Below are positions 53,196 through 62,343 of a DNA stretch of 64,000 nt, one piece after another (the first letter of the stretch is position 1; every line of letters begins with the position of its first letter). A program made the position numbers and the translations under genes. Under the pieces are notes generated by a model. It saw nothing but the letters and a program-made list of their open reading frames with translations, did no database searches and was not told where the DNA came from. Location: the NCBI RefSeq assembly GCF_001675165.1, contig NZ_LROS01000001.1, positions 1-64,000 on the forward strand, given 5' to 3'. This DNA is from Clostridium ragsdalei P11 (GTDB lineage Bacteria; Bacillota; Clostridia; Clostridiales; Clostridiaceae).

Positions 53196-54497
53196 TTATT
53201 CTGTTATAATCTTGTGGATCAAAACTGGTTTTTCTGCATGAGAACTGATAGTAATATTCTCGTAAATCTTAGCTTTTACATCTTCTACATCTTCACGGTC
53301 TGAGTAGATAGTCATAAGTGATTCACCTTTTTCTGCCTTATCTCCTACCTTTTTATTAAGAACTATTCCTACAGCTAAATCAATTTTATCTTCTTTTGTA
53401 GCTCTTCCTGCACCTAAAAGCATTGCTGCTATACCAATTTGGTCAGCTACCATATTTGAAACATATCCACTTTCCTTCGCAGGAACAGGAATTTTATATT
53501 TTGCTTGAGGTAATTTTTCAGGATTGTCCACAACTGATGGATCTCCACCTTGATTTTTAAGGAATTCCTTGAATTTTTCTAATGCTTTACCATTCTTTAT
53601 TGCTTCAAGTAATTTCTCTCTTGCTTCTTCTAACGTCTTTGCCTTTTTACCAAGTACAACCATCTGGCTTCCAAGAGTTAAAACAAGTTCTGTTAAATCT
53701 TCTGGTCCTTCTCCTCTTAATGTATCAATAGCTTCTTTTACTTCAAGAGCATTTCCAATTGCAAATCCCAAAGGTTGAGACATATCAGAAATTATTGCCA
53801 TAGTCTTTCTGCCTACATTATTACCTATTTTAACCATAGCATGTGCAAGTTTTTCTGAATCTTCTTCTGTCTTCATGAAAGCTCCTGCACCAGTTTTAAC
53901 ATCAAGTACTATTGCATCTGCTCCTGCTGCAATCTTCTTGCTCATTATTGAACTTGCAATTAGTGGAATTGAATTTACAGTCCCAGTTACATCACGAAGA
54001 GCATATAACTTCTTATCTGCTGGAGTCAAGTTACCAGTTTGGCCCATAACTGCAACTTTACTGTTGTTAACAAAATCAATAAATTGTTCTTTTGTAAGTT
54101 CAACATGGAATCCTTTTACTGATTCAAGTTTATCAATAGTTCCACCTGTATGTCCAAGTCCACGTCCTGACATCTTTGCAACAGGTACACCTAGAGATGC
54201 AACCATAGGTGCAAGAACAAGTGTTGTTGTATCTCCCACTCCACCTGTTGAATGTTTATCAACTTTTACACCATCAATTGCTGAAAGATCAATAGTTTCT
54301 CCAGAATGAACCATTGCCATAGTAAGATCTGCTCTCTCCCGATCAGTCATATCCTGAAAATAAATTGCCATTGCAAGAGCACTTGCTTGGTAATCAGGAA
54401 TTGAGCCCTTAGTATAGCCTTCTATAAAAAATTTAATTTCTTCTGTAGTTAATTCTCCTCCTTCACGTTTCTTTTCAATTATATCTACCATTCTCAT
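53196..54497 (-). CDS. pdp: Pyrimidine-nucleoside phosphorylase
   Basis: The 433-residue enzyme splits uridine, thymidine and deoxyuridine with phosphate into base and (deoxy)ribose-1-phosphate. It has the family signature [18 protein letters not shown] and [39 protein letters not shown] and a C-terminal barrel domain. Length equals that of Bacillus Pdp. It is the last gene of the nucleoside operon, feeding sugar phosphate to phosphopentomutase, encoded 16 bases upstream. GGGTGG precedes the ATG. Confidence 0.95.
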   Translation of the reverse strand: MRMVDIIEKKREGGELTTEEIKFFIEGYTKGSIPDYQASALAMAIYFQDMTDRERADLTMAMVHSGETIDLSAIDGVKVDKHSTGGVGDTTTLVLAPMVASLGVPVAKMSGRGLGHTGGTIDKLESVKGFHVELTKEQFIDFVNNSKVAVMGQTGNLTPADKKLYALRDVTGTVNSIPLIASSIMSKKIAAGADAIVLDVKTGAGAFMKTEEDSEKLAHAMVKIGNNVGRKTMAIISDMSQPLGFAIGNALEVKEAIDTLRGEGPEDLTELVLTLGSQMVVLGKKAKTLEEAREKLLEAIKNGKALEKFKEFLKNQGGDPSVVDNPEKLPQAKYKIPVPAKESGYVSNMVADQIGIAAMLLGAGRATKEDKIDLAVGIVLNKKVGDKAEKGESLMTIYSDREDVEDVKAKIYENITISSHAEKPVLIHKIITE

Positions 54498-54512
54498 TTT
54501 TACATGCCACCC

Positions 54513-55694
54513 TTATGTTAATTTTTGCAAAAAGCTTTCACCATATTTAGGCATCTTAACTTTAAAGTTATCCGCAACTGTTGCACCTATATCTGAAAAA
54601 GTCCTGCGTATTCCAAGATCTTTTCCTTCTTCAAATCTCTTTGAATAAACAAGTAAAGGTACAAACTCCCGGGTATGATCTGTTCCCATATATGTTGGAT
54701 CATTACCATGATCTGCTGTAATTATAAGCAAATCATCTTCTCTTAACTTCTCAAATACTTCAGTGAGTCTTTTATCAAATGATTCTATGGCATCTCCATA
54801 TCCTATTGGATTACGTCTATGTCCATAAATTGCATCAAAATCAACTAAATTAGTAAAGCTGAGTCCATGGAAATCTTCATCAAGTACGGAAATAAACTTA
54901 TCCATGCCATCCATATTTGATCTAGTTCTAATGGCTTTTGTAACTCCTTCGCCATCAAATATATCTCGGATTTTCCCAATAGCAATTGAATCCAAACCTG
55001 CATTCTTTAGGTAATTCATTACTGTTTCACCAAAAGGTTTTAATGCATAATCATGTCTATTTGAAGTTCTCTTAAATGTTTCCGCTGTTTTTCCAACATA
55101 CGGTCTAGCAATTATTCTTCCTAATTTATATGGTTCATCTAGTGTTATATCACGGCAATATTGACATATTTTATATAACTCATCTAATGGTATAACTTCC
55201 TCATGTGCAGCAATTTGAAGTACAGAATCTGCAGATGTATATACTATAAGTTCTCCGGTCTTAAGCTGTCTTTCTCCAAGTTTCTTTATAATTTCCGTTC
55301 CACTAGCTGGCTTATTTGCTATAACTTTTCTTCCAGAAAAATCCTCAATCTTCTTAATTAATTCATCTGGAAAACCATTAGGAAAAACTCTAAATGGCTT
55401 GTCAATATAAAGCCCCATCATTTCCCAATGTCCTGTCATAGTATCTTTTCCACGAGAAGCTTCCTGCATTTTTGTAAAATAAGCTTTGGGATGGTGAGCC
55501 TTTTTTACTCCTTTAATTTCATATATATTAGATAATCCCATAGCTTCCATGTTAGGTATATTTAATCCGTTCTTTTTTTCTGCAATGTGCGCTAATGTAT
55601 TAACACCAACATCACCAAATTTTTCTGAATCTGGTGCTTCGCCAATGCCAACAGAATCCATAACTATTACATGTATTCTCTTAAATTCATTCAT
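54513..55694 (-). CDS. deoB: Phosphopentomutase
   Basis: The 393-residue enzyme converts (deoxy)ribose-1-phosphate to the 5-phosphate. It carries the alkaline-phosphatase-like metal sites [42 protein letters not shown] and [22 protein letters not shown] at 55694 follows AAGGAGTG; the upstream GTG is part of that site. It sits between the deoC-linked remnant and pdp. Confidence 0.95.
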   Translation of the reverse strand: MNEFKRIHVIVMDSVGIGEAPDSEKFGDVGVNTLAHIAEKKNGLNIPNMEAMGLSNIYEIKGVKKAHHPKAYFTKMQEASRGKDTMTGHWEMMGLYIDKPFRVFPNGFPDELIKKIEDFSGRKVIANKPASGTEIIKKLGERQLKTGELIVYTSADSVLQIAAHEEVIPLDELYKICQYCRDITLDEPYKLGRIIARPYVGKTAETFKRTSNRHDYALKPFGETVMNYLKNAGLDSIAIGKIRDIFDGEGVTKAIRTRSNMDGMDKFISVLDEDFHGLSFTNLVDFDAIYGHRRNPIGYGDAIESFDKRLTEVFEKLREDDLLIITADHGNDPTYMGTDHTREFVPLLVYSKRFEEGKDLGIRRTFSDIGATVADNFKVKMPKYGESFLQKLT

Positions 55695-55717
55695 AAAAAT
55701 CACTCCTTACATATATA

Positions 55718-55819
55718 TTATACGATTAATCCTACAATAGTTGTTGCAAATACACTTACTAGTGTTGCTCCATATAATAATTTTAATCCAAAACGCACAG
55801 CTGCATTATTCAGATACAA
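55718..55819 (-). pseudogene. Remnant of a nucleoside transporter C-terminus
   Basis: Directly after the deoC stop, another frame reads [30 protein letters not shown] and a stop, a hydrophobic helix typical of the last segment of concentrative nucleoside transporters (NupC type). It has no start of its own. The fit with a nucleoside operon suggests that a transporter gene once lay between deoC and deoB and was deleted. The family call rests on a short segment. Confidence 0.5.
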
Positions 55820-56450
55820 TAGCAATACCTGCACTTGCACCTATACGGGTTGCACCTGCTTCAATCATATCTAAAGCCTCTTGTTTAGTATGGATACCAC
55901 CAGATGCCTTAACTCCCATATCTTTTCCTACTGTTTTACGCATGAGTTTAACATCTTCCACTTTAGCTCCATAGTTTGAGAACCCCGTTGATGTTTTTAC
56001 AAAATCTGCTCCTGCTTTTTTAGCTATCTTACAAGCTCTAACTTTCTCCTCGTGTGTTAAAAGACAAGTTTCTATAATAACTTTTACTAGTGTCTTTCCT
56101 TTTGCAGCTTCTACAACAGACTTTATATCATTTTCTATGTACACATCATTTTTATCCTTTAGTTCTCCAATATTAATGACCATATCAACTTCCTGTGCAC
56201 CATTTTTGATTGCATCCTTTGCTTCAAATACTTTTGTTTCAGTTGTATTAGCTCCAAGAGGAAATCCAATAACCGTACATACCTTAACTTCACTATCATG
56301 TAACTTCTCACTTGCTAGTTTAACCCATGTCGGATTTACACAAACTGAAGCAAAGTTATACTTCTTTGCTTCTTCTGTCAATTTAATTATCTGGCTTTTT
56401 GTTGTTTCCGGTTTTAATAATGTATGGTCAATCATTTTAGCAATATTCAT
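55806..56450 (-). CDS. deoC: Deoxyribose-phosphate aldolase
   Basis: The 214-residue class I aldolase cleaves deoxyribose-5-phosphate to acetaldehyde and glyceraldehyde-3-phosphate. Conserved parts are [12 protein letters not shown] at the start, [32 protein letters not shown] (catalytic Lys in VKVI) and [13 protein letters not shown] (Schiff-base Lys), then GVKASGGI. The ATG at 56450 follows AAAGGAAG; the frame is open further upstream, into the cdd end. It follows cdd by 44 bases. Confidence 0.95.
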   Translation of the reverse strand: MNIAKMIDHTLLKPETTKSQIIKLTEEAKKYNFASVCVNPTWVKLASEKLHDSEVKVCTVIGFPLGANTTETKVFEAKDAIKNGAQEVDMVINIGELKDKNDVYIENDIKSVVEAAKGKTLVKVIIETCLLTHEEKVRACKIAKKAGADFVKTSTGFSNYGAKVEDVKLMRKTVGKDMGVKASGGIHTKQEALDMIEAGATRIGASAGIAIVSE

Positions 56451-56494
56451 AGTAAATCTTCCTTTCATACAATAATTCACAATAAATTTTAACA

Positions 56495-56893
56495 TCATTT
56501 ATTTAAATCTTCTTTGGTAAAGGCTCCTGGTAATAATTCATTTAATGTTTTAACTATATATTCACCTTCACCTTTTCCAAGTATTATCTCTGCATCCTTT
56601 GAAGCAAACTCTGCTATAACCTGTCTGCAAACTCCACAAGGGTATGTATAATCGTTCTCTACTCCTACAATCGCAATCGCTTTTATAGCTCTATTTCCTT
56701 CCGATATAGCTTTAAATATTGCAGTCCTTTCTGCACAATTTGTTGCGCCATATGAAGCATTTTCTATATTACAGCCTGTATAAACCTTTCCATCTTCAGC
56801 AAGTACAGCTGCTCCAACTTTAAAATTGGAATAGGGAGCATAAGCATTTTTTCTTCCCTCAAAAGCTTTAGAAACTAAATTTTTATAATCCAT
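56495..56893 (-). CDS. cdd: Cytidine deaminase
   Basis: The 132-residue zinc enzyme converts (deoxy)cytidine to (deoxy)uridine. It shows [15 protein letters not shown] (ligand Cys and proton-shuttle Glu) and [12 protein letters not shown] (two Cys ligands), with the opening [13 protein letters not shown]. This all-cysteine tetrameric form is typical of Gram-positives. It is the first gene of the cdd-deoC-deoB-pdp operon; GGGGAGG precedes the ATG. A short copy of its 5' coding part may lie at 61192. Confidence 0.95.
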   Translation of the reverse strand: MDYKNLVSKAFEGRKNAYAPYSNFKVGAAVLAEDGKVYTGCNIENASYGATNCAERTAIFKAISEGNRAIKAIAIVGVENDYTYPCGVCRQVIAEFASKDAEIILGKGEGEYIVKTLNELLPGAFTKEDLNK

Positions 56894-57010
56894 TGAAATT
56901 ACATCCTCCCCCTCAATTACTGCTTTACGCTGTCTATAAATTCACTCTCCCCGTACTCTAACTTTCTCCTAATCATATTATATAGCCTTTTTAAACAAAT
57001 CAAAAAATTT

Positions 57011-58222
57011 TTATTCATATCTTAAAGCTTCAATAGGGTCCAGCTTAGCTGCCTTGCTTGCCGGGTATAGCCCAAAGAATATACCAATTGCTGATGAAAA
57101 TGAAAATGCTATAAATATTATCTTAAATGATACTGGTACGGGCATCTTTAAGAAAGATCCTGCAATTTTACCTATTGTGATACCTAATATAGTTCCAATA
57201 GTTCCACCTATAAGGCACAGTATTATAGACTCCATTAAAAATTGTACTTTTATATCTCTAGTTTTTGCTCCAATAGCTTTTCTTATGCCTATTTCTCTAG
57301 TTCTCTCTGTCACAGATACAAGCATTATGTTCATAACACCTATACCACCAACTAAAAGCGATATAGCTGCAATAGCACCTAATACACCTGTTATAACAGA
57401 TAATGACTTATTTAGATTTTCAAGCTCTTTAAATCCAGTTTGAGCTGTATACTTGTTTTTGTTTTGATGTTTATTTTCAAGAATTTTTACCATTTTGGAA
57501 CTTATTTCTTCAGCTTTACTCATGTCGGATAACATTACTGACATATAACCAATATCGGTATTTGTGAGTATTCTATCAGCAATAGTTATAGGTATAAATA
57601 TTGCACCGGGAGCATTATCTGACATAGATCCGAGATTGCCATTGGGATCTTTACATACTCCAACTATGTTTAAATCTATATCTTGGTCATCTGAACTTAA
57701 TTTAATACTTTCTCCAAGAGCATCATTTGTATTGTGAAATAACTTTACGGCTGTTTTTTCATCTATAATTGCTGCAGTTGACCTTATCTCTACATCATGT
57801 TCTTTTAAAAACCTTCCATTAACCATTTTTATGTTTGAAAGTTTATCATAACCTTCTGTTGATGCCACAATTTGGACACGCTTGGATTTATTTTCATTCT
57901 TCAAGTTTCCATCTCCTCCAAGCGTAGGAACAACTGATGTAACTTCAGGTATTTTCTCCTTTATAAGGTCTATATCATCCATAGTAAAATAATCTCTTTT
58001 TTCTATAGCACTATCTGAAGACTGATTAAGCTGGAGATTAATTACATTGCTTCCCATACCCTCAAATTGTCCTGTAATATATTGTTTTGCTCCAGCACCC
58101 ATAGACACTATAGTAATTACAGAAGATATTCCAATTATTATTCCCAGCATAGTTAAAAAAGATCTTAATTTATTTGATTTTATACTTTGTAGTGCAGATT
58201 GAAAGCTTTCTTCAACATTCAT
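57011..58222 (-). CDS. MacB-like ABC permease (FtsX/MacB_PCD)
   Basis: The 403-residue protein has one N-terminal helix (LRSFLTMLGIIIGISSVITI), a large extracytoplasmic MacB_PCD domain (about 45-280) and three C-terminal helices with the FtsX motif VTERTREIGIRKAIGAKTRD. It forms a tripartite-like exporter with the ATPase and adaptor encoded upstream. The ATG at 58222 follows GGGGGG and lies just after the ATPase stop. Typical substrates are peptides or antibiotics; the actual one is unknown. Confidence 0.92.
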   Translation of the reverse strand: MNVEESFQSALQSIKSNKLRSFLTMLGIIIGISSVITIVSMGAGAKQYITGQFEGMGSNVINLQLNQSSDSAIEKRDYFTMDDIDLIKEKIPEVTSVVPTLGGDGNLKNENKSKRVQIVASTEGYDKLSNIKMVNGRFLKEHDVEIRSTAAIIDEKTAVKLFHNTNDALGESIKLSSDDQDIDLNIVGVCKDPNGNLGSMSDNAPGAIFIPITIADRILTNTDIGYMSVMLSDMSKAEEISSKMVKILENKHQNKNKYTAQTGFKELENLNKSLSVITGVLGAIAAISLLVGGIGVMNIMLVSVTERTREIGIRKAIGAKTRDIKVQFLMESIILCLIGGTIGTILGITIGKIAGSFLKMPVPVSFKIIFIAFSFSSAIGIFFGLYPASKAAKLDPIEALRYE

Positions 58223-58223
58223 A

Positions 58224-58931
58224 TTACTTCTGCCCCCCAACTATGGTTCTTTTTTCTACTGGATTATCTGAAATTATAGTTCCATCTTTAAAAACTATGG
58301 TTCTTTTTGTATGCATAGCTATGTCAGGTTCATGTGTAACCATAACAATAGTTACTCCTTCATCATTTAATTGCTGAAAAATCTCCATTATTTCTTCACT
58401 AGAAACACTATCTAAATTTCCTGTAGGTTCATCTGCAAGTATTATAGTTGGATCATTTACTAAAGCTCTTGCAATGGCTACCCTCTGTTTTTGTCCACCA
58501 GACATTTCATTAGGTTTATGATGAAGTCTATGAGATAATCCAACTCTATCTAGAGCCCATTTAGCTTTTCTCTCTCTCTCTTTTTTAGATACTCCTGCAT
58601 ACATCATAGGCAATTCCACATTAGCTATAGCTGTAAGCTTTGGAAGTAAATTAAATGCTTGAAATACAAAACCTATTTTCTTGTTTCTTATATCAGCTAA
58701 ACTGTTATCATCTAATGATGATATATCTACACCATCTAAATAATATTTTCCATCTGTAAGTTTATCTAAACAGCCAAGCACATTCATAAGAGTAGACTTG
58801 CCTGATCCTGACGCTCCCATTATAGCTACATATTCTGTCTTTTCAATTTCTAAGTTAATTTTCTTTAGAGCTTTAAGCTTTACAGCACCAGTATCATATA
58901 TCTTAACTAAATTCTCCAATTTAATTATCAC
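58224..58931 (-). CDS. MacB/LolD-type ABC ATPase
   Basis: The 235-residue ATPase has Walker A GASGSGKST, signature MSGGQKQRVAIARAL and Walker B IILADEPTGNLD, with the length and conservation of the LolD/MacB group. It overlaps the adaptor gene stop by 4 bases and is followed by the permease. Confidence 0.95.
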   Translation of the reverse strand: MIIKLENLVKIYDTGAVKLKALKKINLEIEKTEYVAIMGASGSGKSTLMNVLGCLDKLTDGKYYLDGVDISSLDDNSLADIRNKKIGFVFQAFNLLPKLTAIANVELPMMYAGVSKKERERKAKWALDRVGLSHRLHHKPNEMSGGQKQRVAIARALVNDPTIILADEPTGNLDSVSSEEIMEIFQQLNDEGVTIVMVTHEPDIAMHTKRTIVFKDGTIISDNPVEKRTIVGGQK

Positions 58932-60007
58932 TTATTGTTCCCTCCTGCTTGAGTCTCTACAATATCTCCATCTTTAAGAGTATCTGGAGGATTTGATACA
59001 TATTTTTCTCCTTCATTAAGACCATCTATAACTTCCATATAATCATCTGTCTCTATACCTGTGCTTATATATCTTTTTGAAACCTTATTTTTGCTGTTCA
59101 CTATGTAAACATATTTTTTCTTTGTACCTTTTTCTTCTTTCACACTATCAAATCCCATAGAAACTATATTTCTTTTTTCATTAAATATAATTTCTGCATC
59201 TGCCTCATAACCTACTTTTATACTATCATCTGCGTTATCTAGAGTTACTATCACATTTACTTTGGCTTCCTGGCTGGTAGCCTTAGCATCAGCCTTAACT
59301 TGAGCTATTTGTCCCACATCCGTAACTGAACCAGTATATTTTTTTTGATCATTACCTTTTATTTTAACAATGGCTTTTTGTCCTTTTGCAACTTTCATAG
59401 CATCATATTGACTCATAGCTATAGAAACTTTGTATTGTGAAATATCGTCTACTATAACCATATCTCCTGCTTTAGGAACTTGATTTTCCTTAGCATCAAC
59501 TCTCATTACTCTTCCATCTACATTAGCTCTTACATTACTTTGTTCTATTTTGGCATTTAAATTGTCTATTTCAGCTTTAATAGAATCTGTTTGATTTCCT
59601 ACATTATCTTTACTAGCCCCTGGTACTGCTTGCGATTGTGATACTGCATTTTGAGCATTCTTTAAATCAATCTTTAGCTTTTTTAGTTCACTATCATAGT
59701 CAGATGTATCCATTTGAACTAAAATATCTCCCTTTGTAACCTGTTGTCCTTCAGTTACTAAAACCTTCGCTACCTTCTGGGTATTATTTAAAGTTATATC
59801 ATTGCTATATTTCGGTTCTATGCTTCCTGAAACCGTAGTACTTTGAACTATATTTCTTTTGATTACCTTAGATATAGTTACTTTCTTACCTTGTGATTTC
59901 CTCGACTTTACATAAGAAGATATTCCTATAGCTGTAATTATAAATATAACGGCTACTATAATTGCTAATTTTTTCTTGTCTTTTACAAAATTTAATTTAA
60001 GTTTCAT
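58928..60007 (-). CDS. Efflux adaptor (membrane fusion protein), MacA-like
   Basis: The 359-residue protein has an N-terminal anchor (about 13-30), the lipoyl half motif VAKVLVTEGQQVTKGDILVQ, a short coiled coil (about 105-150) and a beta-barrel segment (VTLDNADDSIKVGYEADAEI). It is the first gene of the three-gene exporter. GGGGAGG precedes the ATG. Between it and the Yip1 gene is a 147-base gap without a terminator. Confidence 0.9.
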   Translation of the reverse strand: MKLKLNFVKDKKKLAIIVAVIFIITAIGISSYVKSRKSQGKKVTISKVIKRNIVQSTTVSGSIEPKYSNDITLNNTQKVAKVLVTEGQQVTKGDILVQMDTSDYDSELKKLKIDLKNAQNAVSQSQAVPGASKDNVGNQTDSIKAEIDNLNAKIEQSNVRANVDGRVMRVDAKENQVPKAGDMVIVDDISQYKVSIAMSQYDAMKVAKGQKAIVKIKGNDQKKYTGSVTDVGQIAQVKADAKATSQEAKVNVIVTLDNADDSIKVGYEADAEIIFNEKRNIVSMGFDSVKEEKGTKKKYVYIVNSKNKVSKRYISTGIETDDYMEVIDGLNEGEKYVSNPPDTLKDGDIVETQAGGNNK

Positions 60008-60154
60008 TTATTTTCCTCCCCATTTTTTCTACAGTCTTACTAAAAATTATAAACTTTTTTCCAAACTATTCAAATAAAGATAAAACTGACACTGTACAAA
60101 AACAATGCCAGCTTATGTAGCTGCACAAAGTACTATTCAATTTCAATAATGTTT

Positions 60155-60823
60155 TTAAACTAAAACTATAACAACTACTGAAAGGATATAAATTATAGCA
60201 ACTATAGCTGCTGATTTTTTCATATTCATTTTACATACAACAGAAGTACCAATTGCTGATAAAACTATACTCCATATATAGAAAAAGTTTATACATGAAA
60301 ATAACTTATAAATTGTACTTTTCATATCTGTTGATGAACTTAAAACTAATGTGAGGCTAGTTGAAATATTTTTTATATTTTGTGGTTCTGTAAAAAGCAT
60401 TATTATTCCAGTTAAAATTCCAGCTATTAAAACTGGAACATAAGCTAAAATATTTACACAATATAAATTTTTAAAGTTTCCGGTTTCTTTTAAAATAGAA
60501 GCTATAACTTTAATCAATACAGTACTTATTAATGTTACTAGTGCTGGCGTAAGCAATGCCCCAATTATCGTGGAAATTGTAATTCCAGTTTTCATAATTG
60601 GAATTGCAGCTTGAGAAAAGTTTGGCATTTCCTGAGCTTGTAAAATAGTATAGCTTGTAAGCTTTGGTAATTCTATTATAGCAACAATTAACTGAACTAG
60701 TGTTACAGGTATTAAGTATCTCCATACTTTAGGATTTTTATTGACCCTTTCCATTGTTTTTCTTGGTGAAATTATAGCACCAGTAATATTTTTTAAAATT
60801 CCATCTTTATTTTCCTCTGACAT
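60155..60823 (-). CDS. Yip1-family membrane protein
   Basis: The 222-residue protein has about five membrane helices and the Yip1 start GAIISPRKTMERVNKNPKVW. Such proteins are frequent beside ABC exporters in clostridia, though their role is unknown. It precedes the MacA-like gene in the same direction and may be co-transcribed. AGGAGGG precedes the ATG. Confidence 0.8.
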   Translation of the reverse strand: MSEENKDGILKNITGAIISPRKTMERVNKNPKVWRYLIPVTLVQLIVAIIELPKLTSYTILQAQEMPNFSQAAIPIMKTGITISTIIGALLTPALVTLISTVLIKVIASILKETGNFKNLYCVNILAYVPVLIAGILTGIIMLFTEPQNIKNISTSLTLVLSSSTDMKSTIYKLFSCINFFYIWSIVLSAIGTSVVCKMNMKKSAAIVAIIYILSVVVIVLV

Positions 60824-60887
60824 TTAACTTTCCCTCCTATTTTTAAATAATTCTCCCCTACATTCTACTTGCTAAAGCATGTTTATA

Positions 60888-60910
60888 TTGTATATATACA
60901 TTATATACAA
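60888..60910. promoter_or_regulatory. GTATATATAC dyad upstream of the Yip1/efflux genes
   Basis: TTGTATATATACA followed by TTATATACAA forms a near-palindrome. The 10-bp core GTATATATAC recurs at 61080-61089. Both lie in the 414-base gap 60824-61237, downstream of the GntR/RCK_C gene and upstream of the exporter, so they are candidate operators. ATATATCATTTAAT direct repeats occur at about 61000-61035. Confidence 0.4.
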
Positions 60911-61112
60911 CGTAAACATAAAAATCAATTTATTCATTTAAACAGTAAGCATTAGTTCACCCATTTGTAAAGAATTATTTATATCCATTTTTACCTCACA
61001 TATATCATTTAATAATATATCATTTAATGATATATGTGTCAACAGGGATAAAAATAGCTTTAACCTATTATTTTTTTGTGTATATATACAAAAATTAACT
61101 TTCTTTATTTAA

Positions 61113-61140
61113 AAAAGTCAGATTACCTTATCTGACTTTT
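61113..61140 (-). terminator. Terminator of the GntR/RCK_C gene
   Basis: AAAAGTCAGAT and ATCTGACTTTT form a perfect 11-bp stem with a 6-base loop. Confidence 0.8.
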
Positions 61141-61191
61141 CCATTCTACTATTTTAATTAATTTATCTATCTTTAACTGATTTAAACTTTC

Positions 61192-61235
61192 TTTTTTCTT
61201 TTCCAAAAGCCTTAAAGACTAAATTTTTGTAATAC
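61192..61235 (-). pseudogene. Possible fragment of the cdd 5' end
   Basis: On the minus strand TACAAAAATTTAGTC and TTTAAGGCTTTTGG match the beginning of cdd (TATAAAAATTTAGTT, TCTAAAGCTTTTGA) at about 85% over 43 bases, giving YYKNLVFKAFGKEKRKF in place of [15 protein letters not shown]. It is short and AT-rich, so chance similarity is not excluded. Confidence 0.4.
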
Positions 61236-61237
61236 TA

Positions 61238-61870
61238 TTAATTATTATTTCCATAAAGAAATTTTTTGATTTTATGGTACACATCTTCTTCACCTATTGC
61301 TAAAAAAATATCTCCTTCTTTAAATACAGCATAAGGTCCTGGAGAAAGTATTAAATTTCCTTCTCTACGTATACCTATTATAGTAGCATTTGTATTTTGC
61401 CAAAACCTACTTTCTCCTATTGTCTTTCCTATAATGCTGAGTCCCTTATATATTTTAAATTCAAAAGGCATGAATGGATTAATGTTTACAAACCTATTTG
61501 AGTAATCTAGGAGTTCATTAATTCTTTCTCCAATTTTTTTTTCAATTTCATTTCTCTCATTTAATAAGTCAAAAATTTGATTTTTAGATTTATTCATGGA
61601 ACCTATGTCCTTAAATTTATTTATAAATTTCAAACAATTATCCACGGACTTAACAATAATTCCACTGCCCTTTATCACTTCTACAATATCCACTTCATTT
61701 AAAAGCATAATGGCTCTTCTTACAGTTTCAGGAGAAACATTATAATGACTTGAAAGAGATGATCTTCCATGAAGTTTATCCCCTATGGAAAAATCACCGT
61801 CTAATATTCTATTAGCTATATCAATTGCTATCTTCTGGTATACAGGTTTTGTAACATTTTGCGATGACAT
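61238..61870 (-). CDS. BusR-like GntR regulator with RCK_C (TrkA-C) domain
   Basis: The 210-residue protein has an N-terminal GntR winged helix (DFSIGDKLHGRSSLSSHYNV, SPETVRRAIMLLNEV), a coiled-coil linker with LLNERNEIEKKIGERINELL (about 105-125) and a C-terminal RCK_C/TrkA-C domain (IIGIRREGNLILSPGPYAVF, KEGDIFLAIGEEDVYHKI). This exact combination is that of BusR, which senses cyclic di-AMP and represses osmolyte uptake in lactic acid bacteria. Sensing c-di-AMP is inferred. No busA or ktr genes are adjacent; the nearest downstream genes encode the exporter. The start has an unusual leader hairpin. Confidence 0.85.
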   Translation of the reverse strand: MSSQNVTKPVYQKIAIDIANRILDGDFSIGDKLHGRSSLSSHYNVSPETVRRAIMLLNEVDIVEVIKGSGIIVKSVDNCLKFINKFKDIGSMNKSKNQIFDLLNERNEIEKKIGERINELLDYSNRFVNINPFMPFEFKIYKGLSIIGKTIGESRFWQNTNATIIGIRREGNLILSPGPYAVFKEGDIFLAIGEEDVYHKIKKFLYGNNN

Positions 61871-61915
61871 TTTAAATTTTACTTCAAATTATTTGTAACT
61901 TGAAGTAAAGCCTCC
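61871..61915 (-). promoter_or_regulatory. Ribosome site separated from the start by a hairpin
   Basis: GGAGG (61911-61915) lies 40 bases before ATG, far beyond normal spacing. Between them TTTACTTCAA (61900-61909) and TTGAAGTAAA (61878-61887) form a perfect 10-bp hairpin. With it folded, GGAGG is joined to ATG by only eight unpaired bases, an ideal spacing. No other ribosome site is visible before the ATG. Confidence 0.65.
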
Positions 61916-61929
61916 TTCCAATAAAATCC

Positions 61930-62066
61930 TTATAAACAGAGTTCTTGGTTTCAGATGGAGTTTTTTCTCCATCTGAAACTTAGAAATCGTTATCCAAGCG
62001 CGTAGCATTGCTTATCCCCCCACTTTGATAGAAGATGGGGGGTTAGAAATGGTAGCGATTGGATAA
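61930..62066 (+). ncRNA. Structured repeat, HEARO/omega-RNA-like (copy 3, variant)
   Basis: After TTATAAACAGAGTTCTTGG a 13-bp hairpin GTTTCAGATGGAG/CTCCATCTGAAAC is followed by TTATCCAAGCGCGTAGCATT, the hairpin CCCCCCAC-TTTGATAGAA-GATGGGGGG and the closing strand AATGGTAGCGATTGGATAA. The layout equals copies 1 and 2, with the TTTGATAGAA loop kept and stems changed in compensating fashion. Together with the dapB promoter it accounts for the gap 61916-62343. Confidence 0.65.
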
Positions 62067-62221
62067 ATCAACATTAAGTATAAATTATTATTTATACTAT
62101 GTAAATAATAATTTAACAATTTGTTGGAATTAGTAATTAAAATTTCATATGAACCCTTGATCTTCACTAAAATAGAACTAATTCAAGTTATGTATAAATT
62201 ATAAACACATATTAACTATTA

Positions 62222-62250
62222 ATGACAAGTGACAACTTGTGTGATAGAAT
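62222..62250 (+). promoter_or_regulatory. dapB promoter with an operator-like dyad
   Basis: ATGACA, 17 bases, TAGAAT. ACAAGT-GACA-ACTTGT (62225-62240), a perfect dyad, starts inside the -35 box and fills most of the spacer, where a bound repressor would block RNA polymerase. Confidence 0.55.
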
Positions 62251-62343
62251 TAAGTTGTTACTAAATTTAAAATAGGATAAATAACAAAAATGACGTCAAT
62301 ACTTGAAACTTTTCTTGTAAGCGTCAAAAAGGAGGTAATTTAT

